In this document: positions 1 to 7,943 of the stretch, in pieces
Layout: each line of letters begins with the position of its first letter
Position numbering within the stretch: position 1 is the stretch's first letter
From: Bacillus sp. 7884-1
GTDB taxonomy: Bacteria; Bacillota; Bacilli; Bacillales; Cytobacillaceae
Length of the DNA stretch: 39,962 bases
Direction: 5' to 3'
Assembly (NCBI RefSeq): GCF_002272245.1
Contig: NZ_NPDD01000201.1
Coordinates: forward strand, 1 to 39,962
Notes under the pieces: model-generated
The model's database searches: none
Seen by the model: only the letters and a program-made list of their open reading frames with translations
What the model was told of the DNA's origin: nothing
Made by a program: the position numbers and the translations under genes

Positions 1-59
1 CCTTCCACACAAATCAACAGAGTTCTAAAATCAACATTTGTCCTTTACACAGCATTTAT

Positions 60-977
60 TTAAGCTTCCTTGGCTTCGGTTTCGCCTAGTAACTGCTTAT
101 GCTTTGCTGCTGCATTCACTTGTTCATCTGCGTGGTAGGATGAACGAACTAACGGTCCAGCTTCACAGTGACTGAATCCTTTTGTGAGGGCAATTTCACG
201 TAACTCTGCAAATTCCTCTGGATGATAGTATTTTTCAACCTTCAAGTGACTTTTAGATGGCTGCAGGTACTGACCTATGGTCATAATATCCACATTATTC
301 GCTCTTAAATCATCCATAACCTCGATAATTTCTTCTTTCGTTTCACCTAAGCCGACCATTAAGCTAGATTTTGTAGGAATGGTTGGCTGCATTTCTTTCG
401 CTCTGCGTAAAAACTCTAGTGAGCGGTCATATTTTGCTCTTGCTCTAACTCTAGGTGTTAATCTTTTCACCGTTTCAATATTGTGATTTAAAATATCAGG
501 TTTAGCATCCATTAACAGCGCTAGATTTTCTTCTTTACCGCCCATGTCTGATGGCAGGACTTCAATACTTGTAAAAGGGTTTTTTCTTCTAATGGCTCTT
601 ACGGTTTCCGCAAATACAGTTGCACCGCCATCTTTTAAATCGTCCCGTGCTACCGCAGTAACCACGACATGCTTTAAGTTCATTAATTGAACAGAGTCTG
701 CTACGCGTTCTGGCTCTTGCAAATCTAATTCTGTTGGTAATCCTGTTTTAACTGCACAGAAACGGCAAGCACGTGTACAAGTATCACCAAGAATCATAAA
801 GGTAGCCGTTCTTCTTTCAGCCCAGCATTCGTGAATATTAGGACAGCGCGCTTCTTCACAAACAGTATGTAAGTTTTTTTCACGCATCATTTTTTTTAAG
901 CCTGTATAATGTTCATTCGTATTTAATTTTATTTTCAACCAATCCGGTTTTCTTAAGTATTCTGCATTTTTACTCAA
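60..977 (-). CDS. lipA: Lipoyl synthase LipA
   Basis: Radical-SAM enzyme that inserts two sulfur atoms into protein-bound octanoyl groups to make lipoyl cofactor, in the cytoplasm. Numbering from the upstream GTG at 984-986, two cysteine triads are visible: C43/C48/C54 for the auxiliary cluster and C70/C74/C77 (CTRACRFC) for the SAM cluster. The C-terminal RSSYHADEQ supplies the family's conserved serine. I prefer the TTG at 975-977: it gives 305 residues and an N-terminus ([13 protein letters not shown]) that lines up with the Bacillus enzyme, and the GGGGTGG ribosome site overlaps the GTG alternative. It is divergent from lytH. Its product would modify GcvH, encoded at the other end of this window. 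Identity is very secure; the start is inferred. Confidence 0.97.
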   Translation of the reverse strand: MSKNAEYLRKPDWLKIKLNTNEHYTGLKKMMREKNLHTVCEEARCPNIHECWAERRTATFMILGDTCTRACRFCAVKTGLPTELDLQEPERVADSVQLMNLKHVVVTAVARDDLKDGGATVFAETVRAIRRKNPFTSIEVLPSDMGGKEENLALLMDAKPDILNHNIETVKRLTPRVRARAKYDRSLEFLRRAKEMQPTIPTKSSLMVGLGETKEEIIEVMDDLRANNVDIMTIGQYLQPSKSHLKVEKYYHPEEFAELREIALTKGFSHCEAGPLVRSSYHADEQVNAAAKHKQLLGETEAKEA

Positions 978-1142
978 AACTTCCACCCCTATAAATCAGT
1001 TTGCTCCTTGTCACTTTACCATACTTTTTGCAACAACAACAAGCAGACTAGCTCTATCAACTTTTTTTCCAATTATTGACCATTATGAAATAGCCTAGAA
1101 ATCATAAACTAAAGACGTACAATATTCGGAAGGAGGATTCCT

Positions 1143-2135
1143 GTGCGGGCATTTCTGATAATTGGAACTATCCTCTTATTAATGAGCAGCATATCTCCCA
1201 GGGATGCTCATGCTAAAGGTCCTGATGAGTATCAGGAAAGAATGAAGCTATACAAAAAAGTGGAGACACTCACACAAATTCCTTGGTATTATTTAGCAGC
1301 TATTGATCAATACGAAAGGAATATCCGTGCGGTTCGTAAAGACTTACCCAAGGCAGAAAGTGTGATTGGCATTTATTTTACTCCAGAGAAATGGGCTGGG
1401 CCTACCAATCCAAATCCTGCCGAAGAAAACCCCGCAATTATCCAGTTTTTTAATGGTATGGGTGTGGACGGTGATGGAGATGGTAGAGCCAGTTTAAAGA
1501 GCGACGAAGATGTTTTATATGCTTTTGCCAATTATCTACTATCGTATGGAGTAGATCATGATAATATTAAAATCGGTTTATGGAATTATTATCATCGTGA
1601 TAAAACAGTTGGCATTATTGCGGACAAGGCGAAAGTGTACCGGCATTTCGGCCGGTTAGAATTAGATAAACATGTATTCCCGATGCCATTACGAAGCAAT
1701 CACAGCTATCGCAGTACCTGGGGTGATGCCAGGGGTTGGGGCGGCAGAAGGATTCATGAGGGTACCGACATTTTTGCGGGCTACGGAGTCCCTGTCCGGG
1801 CTACAAACTATGGAATCGTAGAAATGAAGGGGTGGAATAAGTTCGGCGGCTGGCGAGTTGGAATACGTGACATTAATAATACGTATCATTATTTTGCTCA
1901 CCTTAGCGGTTTTGCTAAAGATTTAAAAGTGGGTCAAATCGTGGAACCAGGAACGTTAATTGGCGGTGTCGGCAGTTCTGGGTATGGACCTCCTGGGACA
2001 TCAGGTAAATTCCCTCCCCATTTGCACTATGGGATGTACAAAGATAATGGCTATACAGAATGGTCCTTTGACCCTACACCACATTTAAGATTGTGGAAAC
2101 AGCAGGAAAAACAGGCATTAAAGACTAAAAAATAA
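1143..2135 (+). CDS. lytH: M23 peptidoglycan endopeptidase, LytH/YunA type
   Basis: Likely L-Ala-D-Glu endopeptidase acting on spore-cortex peptidoglycan, from its likeness to B. subtilis LytH (YunA), and of similar length at 330 residues. The N-terminus is a signal peptide or anchor (residues 1-24, ending DAHAK). A middle region of about residues 30-160 contains a GVDGDGDGR acidic loop of the kind seen in some transglycosylase-like domains. The LytM/M23 domain follows, with H205-x3-D209 and HLH at 293-295 as zinc and catalytic residues. The start is GTG, preceded by AAGGAGG at good spacing. A CATAAACTA sequence at 1103-1111 matches a sigma-K -10 element, but I see no acceptable -35, so sporulation control is only suggested. 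It is the only intact plus-strand gene of the yun region and ends at a bidirectional terminator. Confidence 0.9.
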   Translation: MRAFLIIGTILLLMSSISPRDAHAKGPDEYQERMKLYKKVETLTQIPWYYLAAIDQYERNIRAVRKDLPKAESVIGIYFTPEKWAGPTNPNPAEENPAIIQFFNGMGVDGDGDGRASLKSDEDVLYAFANYLLSYGVDHDNIKIGLWNYYHRDKTVGIIADKAKVYRHFGRLELDKHVFPMPLRSNHSYRSTWGDARGWGGRRIHEGTDIFAGYGVPVRATNYGIVEMKGWNKFGGWRVGIRDINNTYHYFAHLSGFAKDLKVGQIVEPGTLIGGVGSSGYGPPGTSGKFPPHLHYGMYKDNGYTEWSFDPTPHLRLWKQQEKQALKTKK

Positions 2136-2136
2136 T

Positions 2137-2162
2137 AAGGACTGTCCAGTGACAGTCCTTTT
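2137..2162. terminator. Bidirectional terminator between lytH and yunB
   Basis: A perfect 10-bp stem (AAGGACTGTC / GACAGTCCTT) with loop CAGT sits between convergent lytH and yunB, with T runs on both strands. It abuts the yunB stop codon at 2161. Confidence 0.85.
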
Positions 2163-2916
2163 AACGTTCTGGCTGCGGTATTTGAATAGATGGTGTAATT
2201 CCACTGCCGCCATTATTATAAAATTGCGGAACCTCACCTTGAATTAATCTACCACCCACTGGAATATTCTGCTCTAATTTCGTAATTTCCGTTGCAAACG
2301 GGGTAATGATTTGCACCGAAACCTCTAAATGGATTGCGACATCAATCCATGTATTATTGATTCCCATTGGTTTAGGATTAATTTTCACATCTGGCCGTAC
2401 TTCACCAATTGCATGAAACCTTACAGGTATTTTTGGGCCTAAATTTCCTAGCAAAGCCATATTCGTTGCTTGACCAAGCGGAACATTCCAAACAATTCCA
2501 TCCTGCTTCTCTGTATTTACCTCAATATCAACATCCGTTAATTTCTCTAAGGAATCCAGGTCGCCTTTTTCTGCTGCATTTAAGTTTTTCTGTATTTCAT
2601 TGGTGATCTCTGATAATTTTTGATTTATCACTTCCGTTTTTAAACTTGCACTTGGCTGAGCACCATTTTGACCGGCCTCAACAGCAATAACATCTCCAAC
2701 TTCTACTGTTTTTTTGTTAATTGCCTTATTAATTACTTGGGAGGCAATTTGTTTAGTCTTGGATTCCGCATATCTCATTAAGGAAGGTTCAATTCCTTTG
2801 TTTACCAGCCATATTCCAAGTGCAGTAGACAATAGAAAGAAAACAAATGATAGGAGCATGACATATCTGAAAGGTAACGGTCCTCGTTTCCGGGCACGTA
2901 CACGAAACTTAGCCAA
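2161..2916 (-). CDS. yunB: Sporulation protein YunB
   Basis: 251-residue protein of the YunB family, a sporulation-associated membrane protein of unknown biochemical role. One membrane segment is visible at about residues 18-40 (YVMLLSFVFFLLSTALGIW) after a basic N-terminus (KFRVRARKRG). The rest is probably outside the cytoplasm. The start is TTG at 2914-2916, behind a strong GGGGGGA ribosome site. It is the last gene before the shared terminator with lytH. Assignment rests on overall sequence and on its position between lytH and yunC, as in B. subtilis. Confidence 0.9.
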   Translation of the reverse strand: MAKFRVRARKRGPLPFRYVMLLSFVFFLLSTALGIWLVNKGIEPSLMRYAESKTKQIASQVINKAINKKTVEVGDVIAVEAGQNGAQPSASLKTEVINQKLSEITNEIQKNLNAAEKGDLDSLEKLTDVDIEVNTEKQDGIVWNVPLGQATNMALLGNLGPKIPVRFHAIGEVRPDVKINPKPMGINNTWIDVAIHLEVSVQIITPFATEITKLEQNIPVGGRLIQGEVPQFYNNGGSGITPSIQIPQPER

Positions 2917-2983
2917 AAAAAATCCCCCCTTACATGCTATATGTATGCTTCTTAAAGGAGAACTAGCCTATAAAATTAAAGAA

Positions 2984-3013
2984 AAGCCTGCATAAGGCTG
3001 TGCAAGCTTTTTA
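2984..3013 (-). terminator. Terminator after yunC
   Basis: An imperfect stem (AAAAGCCTGCA / TGCAAGCTTTT, one mismatch) overlaps the yunC stop. On the minus strand it is followed by a T-rich tract. It separates yunC from yunB. Confidence 0.65.
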
Positions 3014-3313
3014 AACCATTTTTAACAAGGCCTCTTTCCCAAGCATTCCTTTTGTTATTCCTATGCTTTCTGCCTCGGTTGTTACTGACTCCATTGGTGC
3101 ATTTAGGAGCTGTTCAATGGTTTTTACTCCTACCGCTCTAGCGGCTATAATTTTTCGGTCCTTCAGCTTTTCGTTCAATAATCCAACATCTAAGGCACCG
3201 CACATTATATATCCCTTATCATTGCTTACAGTAAGCAATGTTGTTTTTGGTAGTAAGACAGTAACAGCCAAGAACGTGTGACCATTAATCTCTACCGGTG
3301 ATAGCTCAATCAA
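3011..3313 (-). CDS. yunC: YunC, DUF1805 family protein
   Basis: Small cytoplasmic protein of the DUF1805/YunC family; the function is not established. The conserved core includes KGYIMCGALDVGLLNEKL and the C-terminal GKEALLKMV. I choose the TTG at 3311-3313 as start because an AAAGGAGTG ribosome site precedes it and the resulting 100 residues begin (M)IELSPVEI, matching the family's usual length. An upstream in-frame start would add nine unlikely residues. It lies downstream of yunD, yunE and yunF in the same direction. Confidence 0.9.
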   Translation of the reverse strand: MIELSPVEINGHTFLAVTVLLPKTTLLTVSNDKGYIMCGALDVGLLNEKLKDRKIIAARAVGVKTIEQLLNAPMESVTTEAESIGITKGMLGKEALLKMV

Positions 3314-3380
3314 TTTACACACTCCTTTCCTCACTAACAATTTATGAAAGAGAAAGAAAAAGCGTGTATCTCCTTTAGGA

Positions 3381-4727
3381 CTACTTTTGTAATTTCCATT
3401 TTAATATGTCTCGTAAAAATTCAGGAAGGAAGTATTCCTTTTCCTTATTCGGAAAAACGTTTTTAAAAAAATGTCCAAAAGTAAACATATCTGGAATGGC
3501 AAGAGAGTAGATCTGATTTAGATCCAGTTCATGACCATTTATATAAATCTCATTGTTTTCTATAAAAGTAATCCGATCGTAAACACTTGCCCCCATTACT
3601 GTGCCTCTAAAACCAAGCCCAATAACTTGCCGATTGGCCCAGTCAACTGACTTTGTTTCATTTATTACTTCTTTTAATTCACTGCCGGTAAGTTGAATTT
3701 TACAGGGATTGATTGGATGAGGACAAATCGACAGCAAATCATAGGAGGTTACCTTCCTAGATAATGGACCCAAAATAAGACCTGCATTAATAAAGGCACA
3801 ATCTGCATCGCACCATTCCCTTATTGCTTGGCATAAAATCTGAGACAGCTCAGTGGCTTGAAAGGGATCATGGATGTATTCCTTAGGCAGGATAGTAATT
3901 TTTTGATTTAGCAGCTTCTTCCCTCTTCGGTAAATCTCCTTAGAAATTGCTCTCTCATCTTGTATAGCTGGGAGTTCCAAAACATTATACAATTTCGCCT
4001 GTTTACTACAAATATTTTTATTAGCTATCTGGAGCGTTACATGTCCGACAAATCTGCCATGCTTACCAGCTCCAGCAAGCAATGTCTGTCCCACCTGCTT
4101 TCCTTCAGGAAGGGTATGGTGGGTATGACCGCCAAGAATGACATCTATTTCTGGATATTCGATTGCGATTCTTTCATCGTGGGTAAGTCCAAGATGGGAG
4201 AGCAGAATAATGACATCCGATTGATCCTTTAATGTTTGTATCCACTTCCCCAACTCCTCAAACGGCTCAGTCAGATGCCAGCCTAACAGGTCATAAAGAA
4301 GCGAAAAATAGGCAGTTAATCCAATTACACCAATCCGTGTTCCCTGTTTTGTATGATAAATCTTATATGGTTTAAGCCATGTAGGATGCTGACCAAGCTT
4401 GTCATAGAGATTAGCCACTACAACATCAAATTCACTTTTGTCATACAGATGATTAAGCACTTCATAAGGAAAATTGATTCCTTCATTGTTACCAATTGTC
4501 ACAGCATTATAGCCACTCTCATTCAACAGTTCAATATTTCCCTGTCCCCCAGTCCCCTCTGAGAGTGGGTGCCAGCGATCAATAAAGTCACCTATGTCAA
4601 AAAGGAAAAAATCTTCTCCACCCTCTGCATGATGTGTTCTTCTGCTTTTTAAAAAATGCTGAATTCGCGGCCACCTTTTTAAATGGCTGTGAAGATCATT
4701 TGTATGATAGATATGGATCATTTCCAT
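3381..4727 (-). CDS. yunD: YunD, 5'-nucleotidase/metallophosphoesterase family
   Basis: 448-residue two-domain metallophosphoesterase of the UshA/5'-nucleotidase superfamily. The N-terminal calcineurin-like domain shows the metal-binding blocks in order: HTNDLHSH (residues 9-16), DIGDFIDR (about 45-52), GNNEG (about 78-82), SHLGLTHDE (about 178-186) and GGHTHH. The C-terminal domain from about residue 280 carries the substrate-binding region. No signal peptide is visible, so it is probably intracellular. The substrate cannot be read from sequence; nucleotide or nucleotide-sugar hydrolysis is a family-level expectation. It is 18 bp downstream of yunE and likely co-transcribed with it. Confidence 0.9.
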   Translation of the reverse strand: MEMIHIYHTNDLHSHLKRWPRIQHFLKSRRTHHAEGGEDFFLFDIGDFIDRWHPLSEGTGGQGNIELLNESGYNAVTIGNNEGINFPYEVLNHLYDKSEFDVVVANLYDKLGQHPTWLKPYKIYHTKQGTRIGVIGLTAYFSLLYDLLGWHLTEPFEELGKWIQTLKDQSDVIILLSHLGLTHDERIAIEYPEIDVILGGHTHHTLPEGKQVGQTLLAGAGKHGRFVGHVTLQIANKNICSKQAKLYNVLELPAIQDERAISKEIYRRGKKLLNQKITILPKEYIHDPFQATELSQILCQAIREWCDADCAFINAGLILGPLSRKVTSYDLLSICPHPINPCKIQLTGSELKEVINETKSVDWANRQVIGLGFRGTVMGASVYDRITFIENNEIYINGHELDLNQIYSLAIPDMFTFGHFFKNVFPNKEKEYFLPEFLRDILKWKLQK

Positions 4728-4745
4728 GGATGTTTCGCTTCCTTT

Positions 4746-5570
4746 TTAGCCAATAATGCCTTGATAAATTAATCGTATGCCAACGATGATTAAGATGGTG
4801 CGTAATAATAAAACAATTGTTTTGCTTTTTAGTTTGATGTTTAAATAGACGCCAACCTTTGCACCAATCCATGCTCCTGGAACTAAAGCCAATGCAAGCA
4901 GCCAGTCCACATTTCCAAGGGTGATATGGGTAATGGAGCTAAGAATGGATGTTGGTAAAATCATAAACATGGATGTAGCTGTTGCTACATGGGGTGGAAA
5001 GAAGAATAGCAGAATCATGGTCGGAACCATTAATGACCCGCCGCCAACGCCTAGAATCCCTGATAAAAATCCAACAATAAATGCAATAATAACTCCCATT
5101 AAAGGGTTAAAGCCATACTCAAAGATTTTTCCTGAGTTATCCGTAAAACTTCTGAAAATCCCCTTATCTCTCCGGTATGGAATCGGTTTTAGTTTATCTT
5201 TTAATAATAGAATACACGAAACAAAAAGAATAAAAATGCCAAAAAACAAATTGAATGATTTTAAATTTAATATTTCGGTAACCCATGCTCCTAGAATACT
5301 GCCTGGTCCACTGCCAATCAGAAAGATTAACCCGCTTTTGTAGTCTACCGTTTTATGTTTCATATAAGCTAACGTAGAAGAAAGCCCGGTAAAAATCATC
5401 GTGAAAAGTGAGGTACCCACAACAGTCTGAGGAGAAATATAACCAAATGCAGATAGAGACCCTAAAAAGAGTAAAGAAGGAACAATGACGATACCTCCGC
5501 CTAATCCAATTAAGCTCCCTAAGGAACTACCTGCAATTCCTATTAATATTAATACAATCCATTCCATCAT
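4746..5570 (-). CDS. yunE: YunE, TSUP/TauE-SafE membrane transporter
   Basis: 274-residue integral membrane protein with about eight hydrophobic segments and the two-fold repeat of the TSUP (sulfite exporter TauE/SafE) family. Each half contains a glycine-rich signature: SLIGLGGGIVIVPSL near residue 20 and GILGVGGGSLMVPTM near residue 173. Family members move sulfur-containing anions or organosulfur compounds; the substrate is not evident here. It lies between yunF (13-bp gap) and yunD. Confidence 0.9.
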   Translation of the reverse strand: MMEWIVLILIGIAGSSLGSLIGLGGGIVIVPSLLFLGSLSAFGYISPQTVVGTSLFTMIFTGLSSTLAYMKHKTVDYKSGLIFLIGSGPGSILGAWVTEILNLKSFNLFFGIFILFVSCILLLKDKLKPIPYRRDKGIFRSFTDNSGKIFEYGFNPLMGVIIAFIVGFLSGILGVGGGSLMVPTMILLFFFPPHVATATSMFMILPTSILSSITHITLGNVDWLLALALVPGAWIGAKVGVYLNIKLKSKTIVLLLRTILIIVGIRLIYQGIIG

Positions 5571-5583
5571 CTTTCTCCCTTAA

Positions 5584-6435
5584 TTAAAATAGATCCAGTT
5601 GTCTAGGAGCAAGGTCCTCATATTTTAAATCTAAAAGGGTAATCAATTCTTTCGCGTTATCTGCCGCATCCCCGCCGGAATTGTTGTTAAAAAGAACATA
5701 GACGGTTTGGGATTCCTTGGATAATCTCCGGATTATGTCTGCCCATTCTTGAAGTTCTTGTTGATTGTAGCGATAGAGGTATCGAACCTCGCGCCAATTC
5801 TCCGCATTACGTTTTTGCCAGCCATGGACGTTACGTCCGTGAAATCGAATGAGAAGGTTTTCTGGATCGATAGCTTCTACTATCGCTGGTATGGAGCCCT
5901 CACCTGATTGTGGTTCATCACAAATACTATGTATCCACTTTTCCTCTTTCATAAAATCAAGTGAATGCTGGCGAAACCGGGGTGTAAACCAGGATTGGTG
6001 CCTGAATTCAAGTGCGCAGGGTATATCTCTCATTTGCGCTTTACACCATCTTAAATATTCGACATTCTCCCGTTTACAATCAAACCATGGCGGATATTGA
6101 AAAAGCACCATTGCTAATTTATTTGCTTCTATGTATGGTTCTAGTGATTCTTTAAAGGCTTGAAACATTTCTTTGTTAGTCGCAAAAAGGATATCACCGC
6201 GTTGATGACCTGTCATTCCTTGGTAGGCTTTTACAATGAACTGAAACGATGCAGGGGTATCATTAACCCATTTTGCTGCATTCCTCTTGGGCTGGATGGC
6301 GTAGAAAGCCGCATCCACTTCTACTGTCGGAAAATGACCAGCATATTCTTTTAACTTATCTCGGGGCGGGGTTTGACTTGGATATAAGCTGTCATGATCT
6401 CCCCAACCTGTAACACCAATATAAATCAACCCCAA
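5584..6435 (-). CDS. yunF: YunF, DUF72 family protein
   Basis: 283-residue cytoplasmic protein of the DUF72/YunF family, which has a TIM-barrel-like fold with no settled function. Recognisable blocks are IYIGVTGWGDHDSLYP at the N-terminus, FPTVEVDAAFYAIQ, the CALEFRHQSWF region, and VLFNNNSGGDAADNA near the C-terminus. It is the first gene of the yunF-E-D-C unit. In the uninterrupted chromosome it would lie directly downstream of sufB. The island begins 178 bp upstream of its start. Confidence 0.9.
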   Translation of the reverse strand: MGLIYIGVTGWGDHDSLYPSQTPPRDKLKEYAGHFPTVEVDAAFYAIQPKRNAAKWVNDTPASFQFIVKAYQGMTGHQRGDILFATNKEMFQAFKESLEPYIEANKLAMVLFQYPPWFDCKRENVEYLRWCKAQMRDIPCALEFRHQSWFTPRFRQHSLDFMKEEKWIHSICDEPQSGEGSIPAIVEAIDPENLLIRFHGRNVHGWQKRNAENWREVRYLYRYNQQELQEWADIIRRLSKESQTVYVLFNNNSGGDAADNAKELITLLDLKYEDLAPRQLDLF

Positions 6436-6572
6436 TCACCTCCACCACTAATAATAGCATAACCTAATTTTCAAACGTATTTCTAGCGCTATGTTTATAT
6501 TTCCTTATCAACCCTATGAGTGACCACTATTCCCTTTTTAGCAAGTTCTCGGGCTCTCATTGTACGAATACC

Positions 6573-6604
6573 AAAAAAATCCGCCTGCCAAAATGGCAAG
6601 CGGA
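6573..6604 (-). terminator. Stranded ancestral sufB terminator
   Basis: An 11-bp stem with one wobble or mismatch (TCCGCCTGCCA / TGGCAAGCGGA) is followed on the minus strand by seven T residues. It lies eight bases beyond the sufB-end duplicate at 6613-6648, in the right direction and at the right distance to have been the original terminator of the suf operon before the island inserted. Confidence 0.8.
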
Positions 6605-6612
6605 CCAAAATA

Positions 6613-6648
6613 TTATTAACCGATAGAACCTTCCATCTCGAACTTGAT
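6613..6648 (-). repeat. Island end repeat (att-like), copy of sufB 3' end
   Basis: 36 bp matching 20921-20956 with two differences. Read on the minus strand it encodes [14 protein letters not shown], exactly the last ten residues of SufB. Both differences are synonymous (TTC/TTT Phe, GGT/GGA Gly). No homology continues on the island side. This is the classic product of site-specific integration into a gene's 3' end. Confidence 0.88.
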
Positions 6649-6870
6649 TAATTTTGATTAAAACTGCATTAAATGATATATATATAAATGCGGCAAAAGC
6701 TTGAAATAAAGCCATTTTTTAAAATAACTTAAAATACAAAATAAATTCATTCCGGCATGATTTCGGCACGAAATCGGTATGGTGCCGGCAAGTGCTAATG
6801 CCGCATAAATAAGGCTTTTTCCAGGTTTCAAAATGCAATTATCAGCACTTATGGAAAGATGGTAAAATGA

Positions 6871-6902
6871 GAACCCACAGACCACAATCTGTGGTTCTTT
6901 TC
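6871..6902 (+). terminator. Terminator-like hairpin
   Basis: The stem GAACCCACAGA / TCTGTGGTTC has one bulged base and is followed by TTTTC on the plus strand. No intact gene precedes it, so it is probably a leftover from deleted cargo. Confidence 0.5.
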
Positions 6903-7379
6903 ATATACTGACAAATTTTTCAGCCCATGCCTATATTGACGAATGGTCAAGAAGCCAAACCAAACACAGACGTGTGATAGTAATCGTAAGAAAGATGATA
7001 ATTAACCATCTCTGATTCACGGGCAAACTGCACCTTTTAGATCGTATTTTTTGCTGTCTTTTATTTATATCTTAAATATGAAGAAACTGGGAGCAATATA
7101 TATGTTTGGTGCTCAAAAGTAGTCACAGAATACATCATGCCGCCTATTCATTTTGAATAATAACAAAAGAAAATAGGATTAAAAAAAGTCTTTAAATCAA
7201 CGTTTTAATACGCTACGACTAAATACATTTAAATATGACAAAAACAGATAGCACACAAAAAAGCTAATCTCGCTAAATGTAACGGGTTCGGTTTTGAAGT
7301 ACAAAATGTCAATTGGCAGCAAAAATCAAAATAGAATTAGCAACCGAATTAACAAGCAAAGTAAAACAAGAATTGGTAT

Positions 7380-7414
7380 AAAAATGCTCGGAACATTAAG
7401 CTCTGAGCATTTTT
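7380..7414. terminator. Terminator-like hairpin
   Basis: A 10-bp perfect stem (AAAAATGCTC / GAGCATTTTT) encloses a 15-nt loop, with A and T runs at its base, so it could act in either direction. On the minus strand it lies downstream of the coding remnant at 7469-7800. Confidence 0.55.
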
Positions 7415-7468
7415 CTATATATCGTCTTATTGAAATTACTCACAATCTTGCTTTCAACAAATTGGACG

Positions 7469-7800
7469 TTAAACATCATATTGTATGGATAGTTCTCTTA
7501 ATACCTTTACCGTTGCTACGCCTTCTGCAAATTTTCCAAACCTTTCTACTTCAACCAATGCTTGCCCGAACTTTCTATTATGACTATGTACCGAGAATTT
7601 GCTTCAAAGTCTCCAAGATGACTTAAACCATATACAGTTACAGTTATTTCCTCCCATTACTCTAACTGGACGAGAAATTTCTCTTGTCCCTCTTGCCATA
7701 AGGGAGCCTTTTAAACTGCTATAATTTAATCCATCTAATATACCTGCTCCTATGCCCATAACATTTTTTGCAGCAGCTCTCCCGCCTTTATACGTTTATG
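7469..7800 (-). pseudogene. Frameshifted coding remnant of unknown identity
   Basis: Three minus-strand frames each give a protein-like stretch, in order: about 7620-7780 (GRAAAKNVMGIGAGILDGL), about 7557-7660 (EITVTVYGLSHLGDFEAN) and 7469-7570 (VEVERFGKFAEGVATVKVL, ending QYDV-stop). Their sequence character and order suggest one gene broken by at least two frameshifts. I do not recognise the family. The sequence is too degraded to give a function. Confidence 0.45.
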
Positions 7801-7915
7801 CGAAGACATGCCAAAGGTCCGCCGAACGACGGACCTTACTTCATTCTTTGTTACTTCAATTGGACATAAAACTTTGATTCAAAAACACCCTCATTTTCAT
7901 ATTTTTATGGCAAAT

Positions 7916-7943
7916 AAAAAGACACCTTCACATTAGAGGTGCC
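7916..7943 (-). terminator. Terminator of the hrtBA-hssRS operon
   Basis: The stem GACACCT / AGGTGCC (one wobble) abuts the hssS stop codon at 7944. On the minus strand it is followed by TTTTTATTT. Confidence 0.75.

Larger units (their letters stand above)
6649..7915. other. Left arm of island, no intact gene
   Basis: I see no convincing intact coding sequence in these 1.27 kb. The contents are: a short cluster of CGGCA/GTGCCGGCA motifs at 6752-6805 that might be recombinase arm sites; terminator-like hairpins at 6871-6898 and 7380-7414; a frameshifted coding remnant at 7469-7800; and a GC-rich hairpin with an 8-bp perfect stem at 7814-7837 without a clear T run. The ORFs that do occur have low-complexity, implausible translations. 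Confidence 0.6.

Noticed and set aside
1079..1111. Sigma-K promoter of lytH
   Set aside because: CATAAACTA fits the -10, but the nearest AC lies about 22 bp upstream, too far for the expected -35; mentioned only as a possibility.
6495..6570. Short minus-strand frame MRARELAKKGIVVTHR upstream of yunF
   Set aside because: Only about 21 codons from its ATG, begins right after the stranded terminator, and no ribosome site; probably chance.
6658..6885. 75-codon minus-strand ORF next to the left island end
   Set aside because: Starts inside a terminator-like hairpin, has no ribosome site, and its composition is unlike a real protein.
7294..7626. 110-codon plus-strand ORF in the island left arm
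   Set aside because: No ribosome site, low-complexity translation, crosses a terminator hairpin, and overlaps the more protein-like remnant on the opposite strand.
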